Source of the DNA: Campylobacter concisus
Lineage (GTDB): Bacteria; Campylobacterota; Campylobacteria; Campylobacterales; Campylobacteraceae
Assembly: GCF_003048595.2 (NCBI RefSeq)
Contig: NZ_CP049270.1
Location: forward strand, 1,302,001-1,366,000
Length of the DNA: 64,000 nt
Direction of reading: 5' to 3'
In this document: positions 44,160 to 52,871 of the stretch, piece by piece
Layout: every line of letters starts with the position of its first letter
How positions within the stretch are numbered: position 1 is the stretch's first letter
Program-made: the position numbers and the translations under genes
The notes under the pieces: model-generated
The model's input: only the letters and a program-made list of their open reading frames with translations
Databases searched by the model: none
What the model was told of the DNA's origin: nothing

Positions 44160-45063
44160 CAAAAATCTCCTTGGGAATTTTTTTGTAAATTATCTGGTTA
44201 AAGTCATCATACGTTTTTGCGATAAATTCCACCCTTTTGCCAGTTCGTGGATGGATAAAATAAAGCATATAAGCGTGAAGCATAACTCTGCTTATTTTAT
44301 CGCCTTGGCTCTTAAATCCGTATAAATCATCGCCTAAAATATGGCGGTTTATGCTAGATAGATGCACTCTTATCTGATGAGTCCTGCCTGTAAAAAGTTT
44401 TGCTGCTATTAAATTTATGCCATTTTCGCTTAGTAAATTTACAAAGGCACTTTTTGCAAATTTAGCGTCCGCGACGATCGCCTTTTTTAGACGATTGTTT
44501 GGGTTCCTGCCAATTGGCTTTTCGATGATGACGTCCTCTTTTAGCGACAGATCTGTAAGTGCTAGATAAATTCGCCCCATGCTCTTATCACTTAGCTGCT
44601 CGCTAAGTTTTGCGTGAGCAAAGTTGTTTTTAGCAACGACGATAGCACCACTTGTGCCTTTGTCTAGGCGGTGGACAATACCAGCTCTTACGTCGCCATT
44701 TAAATTTGAGAGCATAAATCCTTTTTTATTTAGCCACTCAACGAGCGTGGCCTCTTTGACGCTTGGGGCTTGGTGAACGACGATTTGTGGGGGCTTATTT
44801 AGCACTATTAGATCATCATCTTCGTAGATGATTGGGATATCAAAATTTACTTCATACTCATTTTGTACCTCTTTTTTTGGGGGAAAATTTACGCAAACTT
44901 CATCATTTTCGCTTAAAACAAAACTTGGTTTTGAGACTGGTTTTAAATTTACGCTTACGAGAGAATCTTTTATCAAATTTAAAGCTTGATTGCGTGAAAT
45001 TTGAAGTTCCTGCGCTACTGCAACGTCTAGTCTTGAGCTATTTAAAACATTAAATTTAACCAA
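44092..45063 (-). CDS. RluA-family 23S rRNA pseudouridine synthase (RluD-like)
   Basis: A pseudouridine synthase with an N-terminal S4 RNA-binding domain (SSRLDVAVAQELQISRNQALNLI) and the RluA-family catalytic motif GIVHRLDKGTSGAIVVAK, the Asp being the nucleophile. RTHQIRVHLSSI confirms the family. The target uridines cannot be told from sequence. I chose TTG at 45063 because AAGG lies 8 bases before it; TTG at 45069 would be 2 bases from that site. The last 22 codons overlap the flpA signal-peptide region for 68 bases in another frame, an unusually long overlap. It is divergent from mrdB. Confidence 0.9.
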   Translation of the reverse strand: MVKFNVLNSSRLDVAVAQELQISRNQALNLIKDSLVSVNLKPVSKPSFVLSENDEVCVNFPPKKEVQNEYEVNFDIPIIYEDDDLIVLNKPPQIVVHQAPSVKEATLVEWLNKKGFMLSNLNGDVRAGIVHRLDKGTSGAIVVAKNNFAHAKLSEQLSDKSMGRIYLALTDLSLKEDVIIEKPIGRNPNNRLKKAIVADAKFAKSAFVNLLSENGINLIAAKLFTGRTHQIRVHLSSINRHILGDDLYGFKSQGDKISRVMLHAYMLYFIHPRTGKRVEFIAKTYDDFNQIIYKKIPKEIFDEKICPTHIDTIFSSFLGGMRL

Positions 45064-45083
45064 AATCAAAGCCTTGTTTGTGA

Positions 45084-45089
45084 TATAAT
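45084..45089 (+). promoter_or_regulatory. -10 element for mrdB in a 50-bp divergent promoter region
   Basis: A consensus TATAAT 27 bases before the mrdB start, within the short interval shared with the divergent RluA-family gene. The minus strand of the same interval has a TTATAT-like sequence that could drive the 13-gene run. Overlapping promoters would link shape-gene and division-gene expression. Confidence 0.5.
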
Positions 45090-45115
45090 CTAGCCCAAAA
45101 ATTAAGGTTTGCTTC

Positions 45116-46222
45116 TTGATAAAACTAGATCGGCGTATTTTAACACATTTTGATTTTATTCAGCCGTTTTTAATAATCCCAATCATAGCCATCTCTTACA
45201 TCCTAGTTTCCGAAGCAAACGACGTCTTAGCAAACAAACAGCTTGTATATTTTGGCATTGGTTTTATTTCATTTTGTGTAGCATTTTTACTGCCCATTAG
45301 GCGTATCGACTGGATCATTCCGATGTTTTACTGGGTCTGCATCGTGCTACTTTTAAGCGTTGATCTCTTTGGCGTTAGCAAACTAGGAGCTAGGCGCTGG
45401 CTAGAAATTCCCTTCGTTCACTTCACACTTCAGCCATCAGAGCTGATGAAGCCAGCCTTTTTGCTGATGCTAGCCTATCTCATTAAACAGCGTCCTCCAG
45501 AAGCTAATGGATACGGAGTAAAAGATTTTTTAAGACTTAGTTTTTATATACTTTTACCATTTGTGCTCATCATGAAAGAGCCTGATCTTGGCACTGCACT
45601 CATACTTTTGATAGTTGGCTACACTATTCTTTTTGTCATCGGCGTAAATAAGAAAATTTGGATAACTATCATCCTTGCGATAGGCTTTTTGGTACCAGTT
45701 TTGTATGAAAATTTACATGACTATCAAAAAAAAAGAATTCACGATTTCATCGCTGAAGAGCCAAGCTATCACGTCAAACAAAGCATCATCGCCATAGGTA
45801 GCGGCGGACTCAAAGGCAAGCCAAAAGATGAGGCAACTCAGACGCACTTTAAATTTTTGCCAATCGCCACTAGTGATTTCATCTTTGCCTACAATATCGA
45901 GCGTTTTGGTTTTTATGGTGGATTGTTTCTACTTGGGCTTTATGGAGCACTTATAACACATCTTTTAAGTTTAAATTACGGCCTAAAAAACGACTATTTT
46001 ACACAAGTTACCACCACGGGGATTGCTGCGCTAATCTTCGTTTACGTTGGTGTAAATGTCTCGATGACGATCGGTTTTGCACCAGTTGTGGGCGTGCCAC
46101 TGCCATTTTTTAGTTACGGCGGAAGTAGCTTTGTTACATTTATGGTGCTTTTTGGGATTTTGCAAAATTTGCTAACTTTTAGATTTGATAGAACTTATAG
46201 CTTTATAAAAATTCACTTCTAA
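45116..46222 (+). CDS. mrdB: rod-shape peptidoglycan polymerase RodA
   Basis: A SEDS-family glycosyltransferase that polymerises lipid II with PBP2 during elongation. Ten hydrophobic segments in 368 aa. SEDS motifs are visible: GARRWLEIPFVHFTLQPSELMKPAF, KEPDLGTALILL (with the conserved catalytic Asp), and the C-terminal PLPFFSYGGSSFVTFM. The start is TTG at 45116 with AAGG about 8 bases upstream. A run of nine A residues (45726-45734) encodes Gln-Lys-Lys and could allow polymerase slippage. Confidence 0.94.
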   Translation: MIKLDRRILTHFDFIQPFLIIPIIAISYILVSEANDVLANKQLVYFGIGFISFCVAFLLPIRRIDWIIPMFYWVCIVLLLSVDLFGVSKLGARRWLEIPFVHFTLQPSELMKPAFLLMLAYLIKQRPPEANGYGVKDFLRLSFYILLPFVLIMKEPDLGTALILLIVGYTILFVIGVNKKIWITIILAIGFLVPVLYENLHDYQKKRIHDFIAEEPSYHVKQSIIAIGSGGLKGKPKDEATQTHFKFLPIATSDFIFAYNIERFGFYGGLFLLGLYGALITHLLSLNYGLKNDYFTQVTTTGIAALIFVYVGVNVSMTIGFAPVVGVPLPFFSYGGSSFVTFMVLFGILQNLLTFRFDRTYSFIKIHF

Positions 46223-46259
46223 AATTTTCTCCACAAGTATTAAATATATAGTTTTTACT

Positions 46260-47537
46260 CTATCTTTTTTTGTATTTTTTGATGCAAGAATTTATGGCAT
46301 TTATAAGATATTTTATATCCTCTTTTGTATGCGTGTAGTGAATGCTAACACGTACCCAGCCAGGTTTTTCGTCAAAAATAGTATTATCTTTTAAATTAAG
46401 CAAATCATGTCCATACGGCCCAGCACAATCACAGCCTGCACGTGTTTGGATACCAAAATCACTACTTAAACTAGCAGCAAAATCATAAGGCGAAATGCCT
46501 TTTACATTAAATGCAAAAATGGGCAATCTATCTAAATTTTCAGGGCAATAATTTATCACCTCATCTATCTTTTCTAGCTCTTTGCAAAACATCTCGCCTA
46601 GCTCACATTCAGCTGCTTTTATATTATTAAGTCCGATTTCATTTCTTAGCTTGTAGGCTAAATTTGCACGCATTAGTTGCACTATCGGTGGCGTGCCGCC
46701 CTCTTCTAAATTTTCAACTTCACTAGTAAAAATATGTGATGTCCTGCTTACATACTTGACTGTGCCTCCAGCTGCAAATGTAGGCAAATTTTTACAAAGC
46801 TCTTTTTTGATAGCCAAAAGCCCGCAACTCCCAACTCCGCCAAGTAGCTTGTGAGGCGAGAGAAACAGTGCGTCAAAATATCTGCAATCAACATTTTCAT
46901 AAGCACTAAGAGTGGCCACGTCAAGAGCCAAAACGCCATTATATTTTTTAATCAGCGAGTAAATTTTTTTATAATCAGTTTTAACGCCAGTGACGTTTGA
47001 GGCGGCACTAAAGCTAGCTATTATCTTTCTTTTTGCATTTTGCTTTAATGTGTTCTCAAGCATCGCATAATCTATCTCATTATTTTCATCAAGCTCTATA
47101 CGTTTTATATCACAAAGCCCTTCTCTTAAGCTAACTTCAACAGAGTGATGCTCATAAGGGCCAATGATCGCTAATGGCAAGTTTAAATTTCTTAAATTTG
47201 CTTCACCGATCAAGGCTCTTGTAGCTGGTGAGATATAAATTCCCACTATCTCCTGAAATTTCTTTATCGCAGCCGTTGCTCCTTGACCAGTCGCGATAAG
47301 ATAAAAACTATCGTCAAGGCCCAATAAGCTTTTTAACTCAGCTCTTGCGTTTTCATAGCATTTTTGCGTTAACGCTGCGCTTGAACTACTATCAGAGTGA
47401 GTGTTTGCGTAGGTTTTTAAAAATTTTAAAATTTCATCTTCAATGGGCTTGTAAGCAAGACCTGAAGCCGTGTAGTCAAAATAGTAAAGGCCTTCTTTTA
47501 AAATGATATTTTTTCTTACTTCATCGATATTTAGCAA
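46260..47537 (-). CDS. SufS-like class V aminotransferase (paralogue A)
   Basis: A PLP enzyme of the class V aminotransferase/cysteine desulfurase fold. The PLP lysine lies in LFLSPHKLLGGVGSCG, histidines in GPYEHHSVEVSLR fit the cofactor pocket, and a SufS-like cysteine loop is present as TRAGCDCAGPYGHDLL. The reaction is therefore probably removal of sulfur from cysteine, or a related lyase, but this is inferred. It is very similar along its whole length to paralogue B at 48948-50279, and both bracket thiD-thiE. The 425-aa length matches. It lies 69 bases after thiE on the same strand. Confidence 0.82.
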   Translation of the reverse strand: MLNIDEVRKNIILKEGLYYFDYTASGLAYKPIEDEILKFLKTYANTHSDSSSSAALTQKCYENARAELKSLLGLDDSFYLIATGQGATAAIKKFQEIVGIYISPATRALIGEANLRNLNLPLAIIGPYEHHSVEVSLREGLCDIKRIELDENNEIDYAMLENTLKQNAKRKIIASFSAASNVTGVKTDYKKIYSLIKKYNGVLALDVATLSAYENVDCRYFDALFLSPHKLLGGVGSCGLLAIKKELCKNLPTFAAGGTVKYVSRTSHIFTSEVENLEEGGTPPIVQLMRANLAYKLRNEIGLNNIKAAECELGEMFCKELEKIDEVINYCPENLDRLPIFAFNVKGISPYDFAASLSSDFGIQTRAGCDCAGPYGHDLLNLKDNTIFDEKPGWVRVSIHYTHTKEDIKYLINAINSCIKKYKKR

Positions 47538-47606
47538 TGTTTTCCTTTTTTTAAAGTAGGGATTATAATGAAATTTTCATAAAAAAGCTTGCAAAGCGAG
47601 TGTCTT

Positions 47607-48212
47607 TTAAAGTAATAATTTTCTTTGTAAATTTTCTATATTTTTCTTTATCGTGCCATCTTTATAGATAGCAGATATTAAGGCGATCATGTCTGGTTTT
47701 ACTTTAGCAACACTTGCAATGTTGCTAGAGTTTATGCCGCCTATTACGCAAACATTCATTCCCATTTCTTTTGCTTGTGATATAGTTTGAGCCTTGCAAA
47801 GTGGCGCATTTGGTTTTGTTGGGCTTTTAAACATCGCTCCAAAAGCCATATAGCTAGCACCATTTTGTTTTGCCCTAATGGCAAGCTCCAAGCTATCATA
47901 GCAGCTAACTCCCACGTAAGCATCATCTCCTAAAATTTCAAACGCCTCTTTTATGCTCGCATCATCTTTTCCCAAATGCACGGACTTTGCCCCTATATGA
48001 GCAGCAAATAAAATATCATCATTTACGATAAATCTAGCTCCAAATTTTTCGCATAGGTTGAAAATTTCACTAGCTAGCCTCTTATCTTTGGGTATTTTTT
48101 TAGAGCGAAATTGAAAAAATTTCACCCCACACTCTAAAATTTCTTTAGTGTATTGCAAGGCTAAATTTTCAGGCATCAGCACATCGTCGCTAATCGCGTA
48201 AATTTCAATCAC
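47607..48212 (-). CDS. thiE: thiamine-phosphate synthase
   Basis: ThiE joins HMP-pyrophosphate and the thiazole phosphate into thiamine phosphate. The TIM-barrel landmarks are present: FFQFRSKKIPKDKR for pyrophosphate binding, VNDDILFAAHIGAKSVHLGKDD, and YMAFGAMFKSPTKPNA, with CVIGGINSSN near the end. 201 aa is normal. It overlaps thiD by 8 bases. I see no TPP riboswitch (no CTGAGA-type motif) ahead of this operon, so regulation is not evident. Confidence 0.94.
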   Translation of the reverse strand: MIEIYAISDDVLMPENLALQYTKEILECGVKFFQFRSKKIPKDKRLASEIFNLCEKFGARFIVNDDILFAAHIGAKSVHLGKDDASIKEAFEILGDDAYVGVSCYDSLELAIRAKQNGASYMAFGAMFKSPTKPNAPLCKAQTISQAKEMGMNVCVIGGINSSNIASVAKVKPDMIALISAIYKDGTIKKNIENLQRKLLL

Positions 48213-48951
48213 TTATGCCAACTTTATGATTTAGTAGACGTTTGCCAAATTTTGTCGTAATTGCATTTTTAATAGCATTTAAAATGTATCTTTTGGCTAG
48301 TTTTATGGCCTCTTCTTTGGTGTGTCCATTTGCCAGCAAGCAGGCCAGCGCACTTGCAAAGCTACATCCAGCCCCGTGCATGATCTCTGGTTTTATCAAA
48401 GGTTCGTTAAATTTAAGCACATCACCATTTTTTTTAAAAAGAGTATCTTCGCAAATTTCTGCAACCATGCTTCGCTTTAAGATCATATCGCAAGGCAAAT
48501 TTTTGCTATCAAGCTCTAAAACTTTAGCTTCATCGATATTTGGTGTGATGATATCTGCAAATTTAAAAAGCTCTTTTAAGCTTACTATCGCATCGTCTTC
48601 GAGAAGTTTTGAGCCTGATTTTGCTACGCAAACTGGGTCTATTACTATTTTGATGCCTTGCTTATGAAATTTTTCAAGCCAAAAACCAACGCAGGATATA
48701 AGCTCTTTATTAAAAAGCATTCCAACCTTGATAGCGTCTATATTTAGCTCCTCGTCTACCATTTTGATCTGTTCATTTAGATTTGTAACATTTGTAGCAA
48801 AGATATTGCTAACGCCATTTGTATTTTGTGCCGTAAGAGCCGTAATAGCTGTCGCTGCGTAGCAAGAAAATGCCTCGCATGTCTTAATATCAGCCTGCAC
48901 GCCAGCACCACCAACACTATCACTTCCTGCAATAATTAATATATTTTTCAT
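48205..48951 (-). CDS. thiD: HMP/HMP-phosphate kinase
   Basis: ThiD phosphorylates hydroxymethylpyrimidine twice for thiamine synthesis. AGSDSVGGAGVQADIKTCEAF at the N-terminus and HGAGCSFASALACLLANG near the end (the anion hole and catalytic residue region) are typical of the ribokinase-like ThiD family. The 248-aa length is slightly under the E. coli enzyme. It begins with an ATGA overlap on the stop of paralogue B and overlaps thiE at its end, so all are cotranslated. Confidence 0.94.
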   Translation of the reverse strand: MKNILIIAGSDSVGGAGVQADIKTCEAFSCYAATAITALTAQNTNGVSNIFATNVTNLNEQIKMVDEELNIDAIKVGMLFNKELISCVGFWLEKFHKQGIKIVIDPVCVAKSGSKLLEDDAIVSLKELFKFADIITPNIDEAKVLELDSKNLPCDMILKRSMVAEICEDTLFKKNGDVLKFNEPLIKPEIMHGAGCSFASALACLLANGHTKEEAIKLAKRYILNAIKNAITTKFGKRLLNHKVGISD

Positions 48952-50279
48952 CTATCTCCCATACAACCTGAAATTTTATCAACACTAAAAGGATCATCGA
49001 CTTTCCAAATGCTTGAATACTTCTTAATGCTATTTTTTAATGCATCCACTAGATAATTCACCTCTTCTAACGTATGCGTATAGTGAAGTCCGGCCCTTAC
49101 CCAGCCTGGCTTATGGGTAAATAGTGCATCTTCTTTTAAATGAAGCAAATCATGCCCATACGGTCCAGCACAAGAACATCCTGCACGCGTTTGAATGCCA
49201 TATTCTTTGCTTAAAACTTTGGCTAGTTCATAAGGTGAAACACCATTCACATTAAAAGCAAATATCGGCAAACGCTTTATGTTGTTTGGATGATAGCACG
49301 TAAGCTCAGAAATTTCTGCTAGTCTTTTCTCAAAATACTCTCCAAGCTCGCTCTCGTTTTCATATATTGTCCCAAACCCTATCTCATTTCTCAGCCTATA
49401 AGCCAAATTTGCTCTTATGAGTCCTAGAATAGGCGGTGTACCAGCCTCTTCTAGCTGTTCGCTATCTTTTACAAATATAGCATAGTTTTTGCTAACATAA
49501 CTTACCGTTCCACCGCCAGCAAACGTCGGTTCATCTGAGTTTGCAAGTATCTTTTTTATAGCAAGTAGCCCACAACTTCCTACTCCACCAAGCAATTTAT
49601 GTGGCGATAAAAAAAGAGCATCAAAATAGTCGCAATCAATATTTCCATAAGCACTAAAGCTTGCCGCATCAAATGCCACAATGCCACCATAAGACTTTAC
49701 AAGAGTATAAATTTTTCTATAATCACTTAAAACCCCTGTCACATTTGAAGCCACACTAAAGGTTGCGATGATCTCACGACCGACATTTATCCTTAAAATT
49801 TGCTCCAAATGATTAAAATCTATTTCTCCATTTTTATCAAGCCTGATACGCTCAACCTCGCAAAGTGCTTGCCTAAAGCTTATCTCATTTGAATGGTGCT
49901 CATAAGGCCCAAGCACTACGAGCGGAGAATTTTCATTTGGCTTTAACGCATATCTTTTTTTTAATGCTGGTGATGCATAAATGCCTAAAATTTCTTGGAA
50001 TTTCTTTATCGCACCGGTAGCTCCATTGCCACAAGTAAAAAGATAAAAGCTCTCATCAAGTCCTAGCAAGCTTTTTAATTCACGTCTTGAATCTTCATAA
50101 GTTTGAGCGGTTTTATAGGCGTTTGATGAGCTGATAGAGTGCGTATTTGCGTATGTTTGGAGTATTTTTGCCATCTCATCTTCGATAGGTTTATAAGCTA
50201 GCCCTGAAGCTGTAAAGTCAAAATAATAAATACCATTTTTTAAAATTATATTTTCTCTAATATGCTCTAAATTTACCAA
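48948..50279 (-). CDS. SufS-like class V aminotransferase (paralogue B)
   Basis: Second member of the paralogous pair; the motifs match paralogue A: GPYEHHSNEISFRQAL, FLSPHKLLGGVGSCG for PLP, and TRAGCSCAGPYGHDLL with the possible catalytic cysteine. It is 443 aa, about 18 longer than A at the C-terminus. It heads the run B-thiD-thiE-A and overlaps thiD by 4 bases. Its role is unproven: sulfur transfer to the thiazole pathway is an attractive guess from position, but ThiE and ThiD themselves do not need sulfur. Confidence 0.82.
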   Translation of the reverse strand: MVNLEHIRENIILKNGIYYFDFTASGLAYKPIEDEMAKILQTYANTHSISSSNAYKTAQTYEDSRRELKSLLGLDESFYLFTCGNGATGAIKKFQEILGIYASPALKKRYALKPNENSPLVVLGPYEHHSNEISFRQALCEVERIRLDKNGEIDFNHLEQILRINVGREIIATFSVASNVTGVLSDYRKIYTLVKSYGGIVAFDAASFSAYGNIDCDYFDALFLSPHKLLGGVGSCGLLAIKKILANSDEPTFAGGGTVSYVSKNYAIFVKDSEQLEEAGTPPILGLIRANLAYRLRNEIGFGTIYENESELGEYFEKRLAEISELTCYHPNNIKRLPIFAFNVNGVSPYELAKVLSKEYGIQTRAGCSCAGPYGHDLLHLKEDALFTHKPGWVRAGLHYTHTLEEVNYLVDALKNSIKKYSSIWKVDDPFSVDKISGCMGDR

Positions 50280-50359
50280 ATCACAACCCTTGTTTTTTGC
50301 GTAGCATTATAGATTACTTTAGCTAAAATATACTACAATGCCCAAATAAAGGAGCCAAT

Positions 50360-51226
50360 ATAAAAGCTTTAAAATCAACATTTGAGCGAATGAAACACCT
50401 TGATATAAATGAACTTATTAAATTTCATCTCGTCTTTGATGAGTTTGATTTAAAGCACTCATATTATGATGTTTTTGAAGCGATCGAGGCTGAAATTTTA
50501 AATAACTTCTTAGCCTTGATGCCAAAATTTTACTTCGAATCCGATACAAACGATGCTATAAAATCTGCCCTCATAAAACTCGCACGAAGCGATAGAAAAA
50601 AATTTAGCGTACATAAAATTTTACCTCAAAGCCTAGCTAGCAAAGTCTATGCAAAGCTTTTTGAAAAAAATTTTTTACTGCTTGAAAAAAGCAGAGAAGT
50701 ACTTCCAAAAAGATCAAAAAACCAAATGCTAAAAAAAGAAGAAAGGGGCTATAAAGTTGAGGATAAAATACATTTTAATAGCCATTTTTCAAGGTTTTGG
50801 TTTAGATTTATAGAGCCAAATTTAAGCTTGCTAAAAGCTGGCAAAAATGATGAAATTTTAACCATCATAAAAAAGGAATTTGACGAATATGCAAGCCTTG
50901 GATTTGAAATTTTATGCGGTGAACTTATGGCAAAAAAATTTCTGATTAATGGCGTATTTTTAAGTAGCTTTTGGAGCAGGAATATAGAGCTTGATATGCT
51001 GTTAAATATAGGTGGCAAGATCATAGTCGGCGAGGCAAAATACAAAGAGAGAAAAGTTTGTAAAAACGTGCTAAATTTACTATTGAAAAAATGTGAAAAA
51101 CTAAATATCAAGCCAGATATTATTGCTCTTTTTTCGAAGAGTGGATTTAGTAGCGAGCTAAGAAATCTAAAGGATGAAAGGCTAAGGCTTTATGAAATTA
51201 GCGATTTTGAGGAACTTTTAAAATGA
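50360..51226 (+). CDS. DUF234-like PD-(D/E)XK superfamily protein, possible AUA start
   Basis: An uncharacterised protein whose C-terminal half matches the DUF234 type of nuclease-like fold: FWFRFIEPN leads into GFEILCGE, IELDMLLNIGG and GEAKYKE. Counting from the ATG at 50390 (278 aa) these give the E173, D202, E215-x-K217 pattern of PD-(D/E)XK enzymes. Such domains often occur in archaeal-type ATPases, but no ATPase part is seen. That ATG has no ribosome site nearby, whereas AAAGGAG sits 5 bases before an in-frame ATA at 50360; using it would add ten residues (IKALKSTFER). It overlaps flgS by 4 bases. Confidence 0.7.
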   Translation: MKALKSTFERMKHLDINELIKFHLVFDEFDLKHSYYDVFEAIEAEILNNFLALMPKFYFESDTNDAIKSALIKLARSDRKKFSVHKILPQSLASKVYAKLFEKNFLLLEKSREVLPKRSKNQMLKKEERGYKVEDKIHFNSHFSRFWFRFIEPNLSLLKAGKNDEILTIIKKEFDEYASLGFEILCGELMAKKFLINGVFLSSFWSRNIELDMLLNIGGKIIVGEAKYKERKVCKNVLNLLLKKCEKLNIKPDIIALFSKSGFSSELRNLKDERLRLYEISDFEELLK

Positions 51227-52212
51227 ACGAACACGATATCCAAGCTGGCTTAAAAAGCCTGATAGAGCAGACTTATCTGATAGAAAACGAATATAAAAAT
51301 TTAACATCATCTTACGCAAACTTGCAAAATTTCATTAAAGATATCGTGGAAATTTTGCCAAATGCTATCTGGGTGTTAGATGAAAATGATGAGATTTTTT
51401 TACAAAACTCAGAAGCAGTAAGACTTGGTAAAATTTTTAAAGAGATACCAAAAAAAGAGGGCGAGATAAATGTAGATGGGCAAATTTATCTTTTTAAAAC
51501 AAGCTCTAAAGACAATAAACTAATAATCTCTGCAACAAACATAACAGTAGAAAAACGCACCGAGCGTCTTGCCTCAATGGGTCAAGTAGCAGCTCACTTA
51601 GCCCACGAGATCAGAAATCCGGTAGGCTCTATCTCGCTTTTAGCTTCGACACTGCTTAAAAGAGCCGATGAACGCATACAACCTATCGTAAATCAAATAC
51701 AAAAAGCTACATGGCGAGTCGAACGCATAATAAAAGCTACACTACTTTTTACAAAAGGTCTTAACATAAATGCACAAATTTTTGACTTTTCGCAACTTAA
51801 AAAAGAGTGCGAAGAGGCTATAAATTTTTATGACTATTCAAAGGATATTAAATTTAGCCTAGAATTTCCAGATGGCAAATATACGGGCGATCTTAATCTA
51901 CTAGCCATCGTCTTTCAAAATATTTTATTTAACGCTATTGATGCCATCGAAGAGAGCGATGATGATGAAGGAGAGATCATTTTAAGCTACGAAAAAACAC
52001 CAAGTGAGCATAAATTTATCGTTTACGATAGTGGCGAGCCTATCAAAGACAAAGCCATAGTCTTTGAGCCATTTAAAAGTAGCAAGCTAAAAGGAAACGG
52101 CCTTGGACTACATCTTTGCTTACAGATCATAGAGGCTCACAAAGGCAGTATCGAGATCACACTAAATCCAAAAACATTTTGCATAAATTTACCAATAAAG
52201 GAGAAAGAATGA
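51223..52212 (+). CDS. flgS: flagellar sensor histidine kinase FlgS
   Basis: FlgS is a cytosolic kinase that phosphorylates FlgR to turn on sigma-54 flagellar genes once the export apparatus and MS ring have formed. The 329-aa product has an N-terminal coiled region, a PAS-like domain (EILPNAIWVLDENDEIFLQN), a DHp helix with H128 in ASMGQVAAHLAHEIRNP, and an HATPase domain with N- and G-boxes (VFQNILFNAIDAIE, then LKGNGLGLHLCLQIIEA). It lacks membrane helices, as expected. It is overlapped by 4 bases by the nuclease-like gene upstream. flgR is not in this window. Confidence 0.9.
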   Translation: MNEHDIQAGLKSLIEQTYLIENEYKNLTSSYANLQNFIKDIVEILPNAIWVLDENDEIFLQNSEAVRLGKIFKEIPKKEGEINVDGQIYLFKTSSKDNKLIISATNITVEKRTERLASMGQVAAHLAHEIRNPVGSISLLASTLLKRADERIQPIVNQIQKATWRVERIIKATLLFTKGLNINAQIFDFSQLKKECEEAINFYDYSKDIKFSLEFPDGKYTGDLNLLAIVFQNILFNAIDAIEESDDDEGEIILSYEKTPSEHKFIVYDSGEPIKDKAIVFEPFKSSKLKGNGLGLHLCLQIIEAHKGSIEITLNPKTFCINLPIKEKE

Positions 52213-52871
52213 ACATACAAAACGAACTTGAGGCTTTTAAAAAATCTCTTCAAACGCTTGATTTAAGAGAAATTTCAAACGATGGAGCAAAAAATGTTGC
52301 ATTTATCTGTATCGATATGATAGAAGCATTTGCTGGCAGTGGTGCGCTCGCCAGTCAAAGAGTAGCCGCCTTATCAAAAGGGATCGCGACACTTTTTGAT
52401 AGAGCGTGGAGAGATTTTGGTTTTAGAAATTTTATCCTTATAGAAGATAGGCACACCAGTGATTCAAAAGAATTTGAGAATTTTCTACCACATGCCATAC
52501 TTGATACAAATGAGATAAAAACCGTAAAAGAGATAGAAAATCTAAGCTTTTTTAAAGAGTTCAAGACATTTTATAAAAACTCTTTAAGCATTGCGTTTAA
52601 TAAAAAATTTGAGAAATTTTTAGAGCAAAACCCACAAATTGACACTTTTGTTATTACTGGAGATTGCACTGATATGTGCGTTTATCAGTGTGTTAGTTAT
52701 CTTAAACTACGAGCCAATGAATACAATAAAAAAGCAAGACTTATCGTACCGTTTGATCTTACGCAAACGTACGATATACCAGGACACAATGGCGATTTTT
52801 ACCACGAGATGTTTTCTCTTCATATGAAGCTAGCACTTGGCGCTGATGTGGTAAAGAGTATTAAATTTTAA
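52209..52871 (+). CDS. isochorismatase-family cysteine hydrolase
   Basis: A cysteine hydrolase of the isochorismatase/nicotinamidase superfamily, 220 aa. The catalytic Asp lies in VAFICIDMIEAF and the catalytic Cys in TFVITGDCTDMCVYQCV, with the usual cis-peptide glycine region. Substrates in this superfamily include nicotinamide and isochorismate; none is indicated here. I chose the ATG at 52209, overlapping the flgS stop and preceded by AAAGGAGAAAG; upstream in-frame starts lie deep in flgS. Its stop overlaps that of the convergent gene, leaving no room for a terminator. Confidence 0.86.
   Translation: MNIQNELEAFKKSLQTLDLREISNDGAKNVAFICIDMIEAFAGSGALASQRVAALSKGIATLFDRAWRDFGFRNFILIEDRHTSDSKEFENFLPHAILDTNEIKTVKEIENLSFFKEFKTFYKNSLSIAFNKKFEKFLEQNPQIDTFVITGDCTDMCVYQCVSYLKLRANEYNKKARLIVPFDLTQTYDIPGHNGDFYHEMFSLHMKLALGADVVKSIKF

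Noticed and set aside
44874-44882. A mixed T7-G5 tract in the RluA-family gene as a phase-variable repeat
   Set aside because: The G run is only five bases, below the length at which Campylobacter contingency loci usually switch.
48242-48667. A 141-codon plus-strand ORF within thiD
   Set aside because: Antisense to thiD with all its motifs; no ribosome site.
52116-52208. An upstream extension of the cysteine hydrolase into flgS
   Set aside because: The 31 added residues are out-of-frame flgS coding sequence, and a strong AAAGGAGAAAG site precedes the ATG at 52209.
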